A DNA stretch of 38,091 nucleotides from an uncultured Bacteroidota bacterium (GTDB lineage: Bacteria > Bacteroidota > Bacteroidia > Flavobacteriales > UA16), in NCBI GenBank assembly GCA_902535565.1, contig CACAUH010000004.1:1-38091 (forward strand), read 5' to 3'. Within the stretch, counting starts at the first letter, position 1; every line of letters begins with the position of its first letter. The position numbers were made by a program, and so were the translations under genes. Of this stretch, positions 32,558-38,091 are shown piece after piece. Below the pieces are notes generated by a model that was not told the origin of the DNA, searched no databases, and worked only from the letters and a program-made list of their open reading frames with translations.

Positions 32558-34078
32558 TCACTGGCGCTCGTAGCAGCCCACATCTGGTGCGGAACCGACA
32601 ACCCTCGGCAGTCCATCCAGGTCCGTTGCGAGAAATGGAAGTCCTGCTGCAATGCCCACGCCATTCCATTCGCTGTTTCCGCTGACGAGATGGAAGTCAC
32701 GTGCGAAGACGTCCGCAAACGGCGGTGTTGCATCGAGGCTACTTTCCACGATCCAGTCCGCTTCTCCTGTGGCGTTGAGGTCCACAGCGCACCCGCGAAG
32801 AAGGAGGTCATTGACATCGGCTTCAAGGTCGACGACGAGTTCGTCGAAATCTTGGAGGCTTGCATTGTTTCCCCACAGGATGCAGTTCAGGAAACGAGAG
32901 TCTTCGAGCGGGCGGATTTGAAGGTTGCCATTTGCATCTTCATAGTGGTCATTAATCAGCACTGAGGGGGTGCTTCGGGTGCCGTCGGACCACGTGTTTG
33001 CAAATGTGCTGTGAGTAAATCGGTATCGCCCGCCCAATGTGAATGCGCCACAGGCCTGCCCGCAGTCGTAAAGCAAGTTGTTGGTTCCATCAATGTGGGC
33101 TCCTTGAGCGAGGATGCCGATGGCGGTCATGTTGTGTATGATGCAGTTTTCAAGGGTCACTGCGGCACCAGTCGTCCCAGTCGTGTCCACTTGAAGTCCA
33201 ATGGTTCCATTCCGGAGAATGGTGTGGCGGAGCGTGCTTCCAGGAGATCCGTAAATCCAGATGCCCCCTCCGAGAATGCTCGCCTGGGCAACGCCTATTT
33301 CCGTTTGGATCAAGGTGTCGACCTGTATGCCCCACTGGCCAGGCACATCACTGTACTCGGGTTCGAGACGGTCCCCTTCAAAGACCACGGGGTTCCCCAA
33401 TTCCCCATTGACATTGATGACACCGCCGCTCACATATATGCCTCCTCCATCGTGCACATGGACCTTGGTTCCGGCTTCGATGGACAAGCTGCAGTTTTGG
33501 GCGACCCCCACCACACCATAAATCACGTGGGGTTTTTGGGCTGTCCAAAAGGCATTGCATTCCAGTGTGCTGATGCCCCCTGGTGCGCCGTGAAAAAATG
33601 CATCCTGTCCCCAAGCGATGAGATCGACGTATTGGCTGTATCCATTGACTGTAATACGAATGCGGTCTTTGACAATGAACGGCAAGTCGTAGTCGTTTTC
33701 GGGGTCTATGGTGACCTCGACAAATACATACAGTGAGTCTCCTTCGTCTAATTCCAGTCCTCCTACGGAAGGCCCGGGCAGGCCGTCGACATTGATTCTA
33801 AATGGGCTCTCCCCCCCATCTTCCAACACGATGTCTTCTAGCAGGATTCGTCCAGGACTGTCGTTGATGATGCGGAAGGCCTCACTGGCACTTCCAATGG
33901 TGCTAAACACCGTGTCAAAAAGTACCGTGTCTTGACTGAATTCAACGCGTGCGTCCGCCCCGAGATAGAGTTTGTCTCCGTTACAGCTCCAAATGGTCAG
34001 CGAGAGCAATGCCGAGCAAAACAGCACAACGGCTGCCTGAGACGTGGCTTTGGATTGGGCTTTGTGCTGCATTGACAT
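32558..34078 (-). CDS. Parallel beta-helix surface lipoprotein
   Basis: A 506-residue lipoprotein: a hydrophobic signal ends in LTIWSC, with N-G-D after Cys. An Ig-like domain (about 35-160, VLFDTVFSTIGSASEAFRIIN) is followed by a right-handed beta-helix (about 190-480) with runs such as GGGIYVSGGVINVNGELGNP, HTILRNGTIGLQ and NCIIHNMTAIGILA. The end, FLATDLDGLPRVVGSAPDVGCYE, resembles choice-of-anchor Q domains. It is probably an outer-membrane or surface protein; ligand unknown. Start ATG 34078; ATG 34072, two codons later, is equally likely. It is 36 nt upstream of the ABCG gene, and divergent from alkA with only 48 nt between. Confidence 0.82.
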   Translation of the reverse strand: MSMQHKAQSKATSQAAVVLFCSALLSLTIWSCNGDKLYLGADARVEFSQDTVLFDTVFSTIGSASEAFRIINDSPGRILLEDIVLEDGGESPFRINVDGLPGPSVGGLELDEGDSLYVFVEVTIDPENDYDLPFIVKDRIRITVNGYSQYVDLIAWGQDAFFHGAPGGISTLECNAFWTAQKPHVIYGVVGVAQNCSLSIEAGTKVHVHDGGGIYVSGGVINVNGELGNPVVFEGDRLEPEYSDVPGQWGIQVDTLIQTEIGVAQASILGGGIWIYGSPGSTLRHTILRNGTIGLQVDTTGTTGAAVTLENCIIHNMTAIGILAQGAHIDGTNNLLYDCGQACGAFTLGGRYRFTHSTFANTWSDGTRSTPSVLINDHYEDANGNLQIRPLEDSRFLNCILWGNNASLQDFDELVVDLEADVNDLLLRGCAVDLNATGEADWIVESSLDATPPFADVFARDFHLVSGNSEWNGVGIAAGLPFLATDLDGLPRVVGSAPDVGCYERQ

Positions 34079-34126
34079 GAGGGTGCGAAGCTAAGGTGCA
34101 GCCACGTTGGGGATATCTTGCATGTG

Positions 34127-34768
34127 ATGAAAACGACTGCGTTCTCACTTTCGCAGATGGAATTGGATTGGTCTGCTGCTAGAATGCACTTTCGGAGCGT
34201 TGACCCCAGAATGCATGTTGTGGCATCAGGTCTGACAAATCCGATTGGCTACGAGCGACGCCCAACTTTCGAAAGTTTGTGTCGGGCGATCGTCGGACAA
34301 CAATTGAGTGTAAAGGCGTCAGCAACAATCTGGAACAGGCTCAAGGGTGTCTACGGCGGGGTTCTTTCCCCTGATGCGGTGTCGTCCGCGGACTTGGAGC
34401 AACACCGGGATGCTGGTGTCAGCCGTCAGAAGCATGTTTATCTGTTGAGTTTGGCAGCGTGTTACTTGGCTTTTCCAGATGATTTCAATTGCGTGAGAAG
34501 CAAGTCGGATGACGAAATTATTGAACGCTGGACACAAGTGAAGGGTTTGGGGAAGTGGACGGTTCAGATGCACTTGATGTTCCAATTGAATCGTCCGGAT
34601 GTATTTCCTGTTGATGACTTGGGTATACGGCGGGCCATGGAACTTCATTTCGGAATCCCCCGGGACTCACCAAAGGCTGTGTACGAGAAACGGGCCCTAA
34701 TATGGAGCCCGTTTCGCACGGCTGCATGCCGTTTTCTCTGGATGTCTTTGGACAATCAGCCCAAGTAG
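34127..34768 (+). CDS. alkA: DNA-3-methyladenine glycosylase II (HhH-GPD family)
   Basis: A 213-residue base-excision-repair glycosylase. The helix-hairpin-helix is visible as [17 protein letters not shown] (136-152), followed by the GPD element [16 protein letters not shown] with the catalytic Asp at 163/164. An upstream [20 protein letters not shown] segment is typical of AlkA-like enzymes, which remove alkylated purines. It lacks the N-terminal domain of E. coli AlkA, so it belongs to the shorter AlkA/MAG form. ATG 34127 is chosen; a TTG lies three codons upstream. Its 3' end overlaps the convergent rpoD gene by 13 bp. Confidence 0.88.
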   Translation: MKTTAFSLSQMELDWSAARMHFRSVDPRMHVVASGLTNPIGYERRPTFESLCRAIVGQQLSVKASATIWNRLKGVYGGVLSPDAVSSADLEQHRDAGVSRQKHVYLLSLAACYLAFPDDFNCVRSKSDDEIIERWTQVKGLGKWTVQMHLMFQLNRPDVFPVDDLGIRRAMELHFGIPRDSPKAVYEKRALIWSPFRTAACRFLWMSLDNQPK

Positions 34769-35625
34769 GACTTAAGGATTCGGCTCCGGCTGGTGTGCTT
34801 CAAGCGGCGGATGGCCTTTTCCTTGATCTGACGCACGCGTTCTCGCGTCAGGTCAAATCGCTCTCCAATTTCCTCCAAGGTCAGTGGGTGCTCACCACCC
34901 AAGCCGAAGTACAACCGAATCACATCGGCTTCTCTGCTTGTGAGGGTTTGCAAACTGCGTTCGATTTCCTTGCGAAGGGATTCTGTAATGAGGACGGTGT
35001 CTGGAGAGGGCGTGTCGTTGGTTTGCAAGACATCGTACATCGTGCTGGAGCTGTCGTCACCGTCTTTCAGTGGCGCGTCCATCGAGACGTGACGGCCTGC
35101 GTTCTTCAAACTCTGCTTGACTTCGTCCAAAGTCATGTCCAGTACCTCTGCAAGTTCGGCCGGTGTTGGAGGACGCTCGAACTCCTGCTCAAGACGCGCG
35201 AAGGCCTTGTTGATTTTGTTGATGGAGCCAATCTTGTTGAGTGGCAAGCGTACGATTCGGCTCTGCTCTGCCAAAGCTTGAAGGATGCTCTGTCGAATCC
35301 ACCAGACGGCATAAGAGATGAACTTGAAACCGCGGGTTTCGTCGAAGCGCTGGGCTGCTTTGATCAAGCCGAGATTGCCTTCGTTGATTAGGTCAGGCAG
35401 CGAAAGGCCTTGGTTTTGATACTGTTTAGAGACGGAAACCACGAAGCGGAGGTTGGCTTTGGTCATTTTCTCAAGCGCGACTTGATCGCCCTGCTTGATT
35501 CGACGTGCAAGCTCGACCTCTTCCTCTGCCGTGATCAGGTCTACACGACCAATTTCCTGGAGGTACTTGTCGAGGGAGGCGGTCTCTCTGTTGGTGACCT
35601 GCTTCGTGATTTTAAGCTGTCTCAT
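34756..35625 (-). CDS. rpoD: Primary RNA polymerase sigma factor RpoD
   Basis: A 289-residue sigma70. Region 1.2 (about 17-50, [20 protein letters not shown]), region 2 (about 52-123, with [40 protein letters not shown] and AVWWIRQSI), region 3 (about 130-205) and region 4 with its helix-turn-helix ([20 protein letters not shown], about 250-270) are all intact. Region 1.1 is absent, as is normal for the Bacteroidota housekeeping sigma that recognises TAnnTTTG promoters. It lies downstream of pnp on the same strand, separated by 76 nt with a large palindrome at 35645-35676. Confidence 0.96.
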   Translation of the reverse strand: MRQLKITKQVTNRETASLDKYLQEIGRVDLITAEEEVELARRIKQGDQVALEKMTKANLRFVVSVSKQYQNQGLSLPDLINEGNLGLIKAAQRFDETRGFKFISYAVWWIRQSILQALAEQSRIVRLPLNKIGSINKINKAFARLEQEFERPPTPAELAEVLDMTLDEVKQSLKNAGRHVSMDAPLKDGDDSSSTMYDVLQTNDTPSPDTVLITESLRKEIERSLQTLTSREADVIRLYFGLGGEHPLTLEEIGERFDLTRERVRQIKEKAIRRLKHTSRSRILKSYLG

Positions 35626-35644
35626 GTGTGATTCGTATCGATAT

Positions 35645-35676
35645 GAGGAAGGCGAATGACGTCATTCGCCTTCCTT
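35645..35676. terminator. Perfect palindrome between pnp and rpoD
   Basis: GGAAGGCGAATGAC (35647-35660) abuts its exact reverse complement GTCATTCGCCTTCC (35661-35674). A-T and G-T pairs extend it to 35645-35676. As RNA it folds into a stem of about 12-14 bp with a tiny loop. No T run follows on the pnp strand, so it may be a weak terminator, an RNA-processing site, or an operator for rpoD. The rest of the 76-nt gap shows no other feature. Confidence 0.65.
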
Positions 35677-35701
35677 AGAACGTAATTTTTGGGGATTCGT
35701 T

Positions 35702-37828
35702 TCACTCGGGCTTGGGCAACAATACCTTTCGACTGAGCTTGAGTTTGCCCGATCGCGGGTCCCGTCCGGTGACCTTGAACTTGACGATGTCGCCTTCATT
35801 GATCACATCGGTGACTTGATTAACCCTGTGGTGCTCTAACTCTGAGATGTGAAGCAACCCGTCTTGTCCGGGAATGATTTCAACGAAAGCGCCATAGGGC
35901 ATGACCGTCTTGACAGCTCCTTCATAGACTTCTCCTACCTCTACTGTTGGTGGGAAAGCGATGGCACGAATTCGGGCTACAGCAGCGTCAATCTTCTGTT
36001 TATTGTCACCAGAAACCTCAACCAGTCCTTTGCCGTCTGCATCCTCAATGGTCACGTTGGCGCCAGTGGTGTCTTGGATCTCGTTGATGATTTTTCCTCC
36101 AGGACCAATGATGGGGCCAATGGCCTCCGCAGGAACCTCAAAGGACACGATGCGAGGAGCATGGTCTTTGTAGTCTTCACGTGGCTTGTCCATGGTCTTC
36201 ATCATCTCACCGAGGATGTGCGCGCGGCCTTCCTTGGCTTGAAGCAGGGCTTCTGTGAGTTGTTCGAAGGACAACCCTTTGATTTTGATGTCCATTTGGC
36301 ATGCCGTGATGCCTTCGGATGTTCCTGTGACCTTGAAATCCATGTCACCGAGGTGGTCCTCATCCCCGAGGATATCGCTAAGGACAGCATATTTCCCGGT
36401 TTCTTTGTCTGTGATGAGGCCCATCGCGATTCCGCTGACCGGCCGCTTCATTGGGACACCGCCGTCTAACAGGGCCAGTGTTCCTGCACAAACTGTCGCC
36501 ATTGAGCTCGAACCGTTGGACTCAAGGATTTCACTCACCAGGCGAATGGTATAGGGGCACTCCTCAACAGAAGGCAGCATGGGCTTTAAAGCACGAAGCG
36601 CCAAGTTGCCGTGACCAATTTCACGTCGGCTTGTTCCGCGAATGGGCCGTGCTTCTCCAGTGGAAAATGGTGGGAAGTTGTAGTGAAGCAGGAACTTTTC
36701 AGTCTTCCGGACCAACGCATTGTCGATGAGTTGTTCATCGTCTTTCGTGCCGAGGGTCAACGTGGTCAAGCTCTGGGTCTCTCCACGGGTGAAGATGGAA
36801 GAACCATGTGGTCCGGGGAGGTAGTCGACCTCGCACCAAATTGGCCGGATGTCCTTTGTCCCACGGCCGTCCAGACGAATGCCTTCATTGAGGAGCAAGT
36901 CGCGGATGGCCTTTTTCTGTGTGGCCTTCAGGTAGTCGCGAAGCATGTATTGCTTCTCGGTCTTCTCTTCATCACTCATGGTGGCGAGAAAACCTTCCTT
37001 GATGGCTTTGAATGTTTTGCCTCGCTCCTCTTTCGACCCAGCATTCTTTGCAGCGTCATAGTACTGCTGGTACAATTCGTCGTGAATGCGCTGCTTCAAG
37101 CTATCGTCGTGCTTCTCGTGCTCGTATTCCCTTTTCGGAGATGAGCTTGGCACTTCGGCGGCCATGTCGAGTTGGACTTGGCACTGAATTTTAATAGCAG
37201 CATGCGCGGCTTCAATGGCGCTGACCATCTCCTCCTCGGACACCTCGTTCATCTCACCTTCCACCATGACGATGCTGTCCATGGAACCTGCGATCATCAT
37301 GTCGATGTCTGCTTGCTCCAGTTGCTCGTATGTGGGGTTGATGACGAATTCGCCATCAATTCTGGCCACGCGCACTTCCGTGATGGGGCCATCAAAAGGA
37401 ATGTCACTTACTGCGAGGGCCGCAGATGCTGCAAGCCCGGCCAGGCTATCGGGCATGTTCACCTTGTCCGCGGACATCAGTTGAATCATCACCTGTGTCT
37501 CGGCGTGATAGTCTTCGGGGAAGGTGGGGCGCAAGGCACGGTCCACAAGGCGCATGACGAGAATTTCCGTGTCGCTTGGGCGCGCTTCACGCTTGAAGAA
37601 CCCACCCGGGAAACGCCCGGTTGATGCGTATTTCTCGCGATAGTCTACTGTAAGAGGGAGGAAGTCCACCCCTTCTGATGCTTCGCGGTTGCTGACTGCA
37701 GCAGCGAGGAGCATGGTGTCGCCTTGGCGCACAACCACACTTCCGTTGGCTTGCTTGGCGAGTTTGCCGGTTTCAATTGTGACCGGCCGACCATCGCCTA
37801 AATCGATGGTCTTGGTTACTACGTTCAT
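35702..37828 (-). CDS. pnp: Polyribonucleotide nucleotidyltransferase
   Basis: A 708-residue 3'-5' phosphorolytic exoribonuclease. Two RNase PH domains are visible (first about 10-145; second from about 325, with [20 protein letters not shown]), separated by an alpha-helical domain. The catalytic acidic block [19 protein letters not shown] followed by QMDIKIKG is intact. A KH domain ([20 protein letters not shown], about 565) and an S1 domain ([20 protein letters not shown], about 628-690) bind RNA. ATG 37828 is chosen because the family begins [13 protein letters not shown]; upstream codons are non-conserved. The order rpsO-pnp is the classic bacterial arrangement. The 127-nt leader (37829-37955) holds two short inverted repeats, CAGGG/CCCTG (37869-37883) and TTCCG/CGGAA directly before the ATG (37829-37841), possibly autoregulatory. 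Confidence 0.97.
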   Translation of the reverse strand: MNVVTKTIDLGDGRPVTIETGKLAKQANGSVVVRQGDTMLLAAAVSNREASEGVDFLPLTVDYREKYASTGRFPGGFFKREARPSDTEILVMRLVDRALRPTFPEDYHAETQVMIQLMSADKVNMPDSLAGLAASAALAVSDIPFDGPITEVRVARIDGEFVINPTYEQLEQADIDMMIAGSMDSIVMVEGEMNEVSEEEMVSAIEAAHAAIKIQCQVQLDMAAEVPSSSPKREYEHEKHDDSLKQRIHDELYQQYYDAAKNAGSKEERGKTFKAIKEGFLATMSDEEKTEKQYMLRDYLKATQKKAIRDLLLNEGIRLDGRGTKDIRPIWCEVDYLPGPHGSSIFTRGETQSLTTLTLGTKDDEQLIDNALVRKTEKFLLHYNFPPFSTGEARPIRGTSRREIGHGNLALRALKPMLPSVEECPYTIRLVSEILESNGSSSMATVCAGTLALLDGGVPMKRPVSGIAMGLITDKETGKYAVLSDILGDEDHLGDMDFKVTGTSEGITACQMDIKIKGLSFEQLTEALLQAKEGRAHILGEMMKTMDKPREDYKDHAPRIVSFEVPAEAIGPIIGPGGKIINEIQDTTGANVTIEDADGKGLVEVSGDNKQKIDAAVARIRAIAFPPTVEVGEVYEGAVKTVMPYGAFVEIIPGQDGLLHISELEHHRVNQVTDVINEGDIVKFKVTGRDPRSGKLKLSRKVLLPKPE

Positions 37829-37955
37829 TTCCGAAACGGAATTGTCATTTGGGTACCCGTAAAATCCCCAGGGCGTTTCCCTGCGGTGATTAGCGTCCTC
37901 GTGTGCGACCGGGTGCCCATGCCGCAACGAATTCGATGTGATTCCTTAAAGTGAA

Positions 37956-38091
37956 TCAACGGCGCAGGCCAAGATCTTTCACAATGGCGCGGTACCGCTC
38001 AATGTTTTTTGCTTTAAGGTAATCCAGGAGACGGCGACGTTTGCCGACCAGTGTGATCAGCGAGCGTTGCGTGTTGGCATCTTTCCGGTTT
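37956..38091 (-). CDS. rpsO: Ribosomal protein S15, C-terminal part
   Basis: The last 45 codons of bS15, ending at TGA (37956-37958). The translation contains [20 protein letters not shown], then [13 protein letters not shown], matching the invariant C-terminus of S15. The gene runs out of the window on the right, so no start is visible. S15 binds 16S rRNA in the 30S platform; in many bacteria rpsO and pnp are co-transcribed and autoregulated. Confidence 0.95.
   Translation of the reverse strand, partial: NRKDANTQRSLITLVGKRRRLLDYLKAKNIERYRAIVKDLGLRR

Noticed and set aside
31691..32965. Plus-strand 424-codon ORF antisense to the ABC transporter and lipoprotein genes
   Set aside because: The opposite frame has Walker A, signature, Walker B and H-loop motifs; the plus-strand product has no recognisable fold and straddles two real genes.
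33011..33736. Plus-strand 241-codon ORF antisense to the lipoprotein
   Set aside because: The minus frame encodes a clear signal peptide and a beta-helix; the plus ORF is a shadow in GC-rich sequence.

Overview
The window looks like a piece of a Bacteroidota chromosome, most likely a marine Flavobacteriales-type organism. The evidence is: two secreted proteins with the type B (gliding-motility/CHU_C) C-terminal sorting domain of the type IX secretion system; a short primary sigma factor without region 1.1; a GWxTD-domain protein; a SiaB/SiaC-type pair; few visible Shine-Dalgarno sites; and a TAnnTTTG-type promoter in front of a tRNA gene. Gene density is high. The window opens inside a POT-family peptide transporter and closes inside rpsO.

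Layout. 1-4872: peptide transporter end, thioredoxin-like secreted protein, citrate synthase overlapping an enoyl-CoA hydratase, an M15-like peptidase and a small protein. 4794-6011 (minus): sterol desaturase-type hydroxylase. 6087-6812: two tRNA-Ser genes (UGA, CGA) around a DCC thiol-oxidoreductase gene. 6899-13657: accessory secreted-protein region with a phosphodiesterase/LamG protein, a GH16 beta-glucanase, a duplicated hairpin element, a small cohesin-like/dockerin-like secreted protein, a decayed outer-membrane-protein gene, a small lipoprotein, and two tiny single-helix membrane ORFs. 13658-16789: a large CotH-kinase/lamin-tail surface protein with a type IX signal. 16799-18851: ABA4-like membrane protein, Tudor-like protein, adenosine deaminase. 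18852-26612: FemAB/GNAT-like protein and a large PKD/type IX protein on the minus strand, then GWxTD protein, glycosyltransferase 2 and ComEC on the plus strand, then a small conserved minus-strand protein. 26715-29553: HMG-CoA lyase, a methyltransferase, and siaB-siaC. 29522-34078 (minus): beta-helix lipoprotein followed by a TerB-like/ABCG transporter. 34127-38091: alkA, then the housekeeping cluster rpsO-pnp-rpoD on the minus strand.

How the parts fit. Citrate synthase, the methylglutaconyl-CoA-hydratase-like crotonase and HMG-CoA lyase point to acyl-CoA/leucine catabolism feeding the TCA cycle. The GH16 enzyme, phosphodiesterase and CotH protein point to an exported polymer-degrading and surface-decorating repertoire. 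Two exported enzymes end in almost the same short NGDG (dockerin-like) module, and the neighbouring small secreted protein carries the same module at its N-terminus plus a cohesin-like C-terminal domain.

Most notable observations: this shared module set; a gene (11931-13030) whose outer-membrane barrel reading frame can be followed through two in-frame stops and one frameshift; two similar 26-30 residue membrane ORFs; a 36-nt hairpin repeat pair; and a perfect 28-bp palindrome between pnp and rpoD. No CRISPR array, prophage or insertion sequence was seen.
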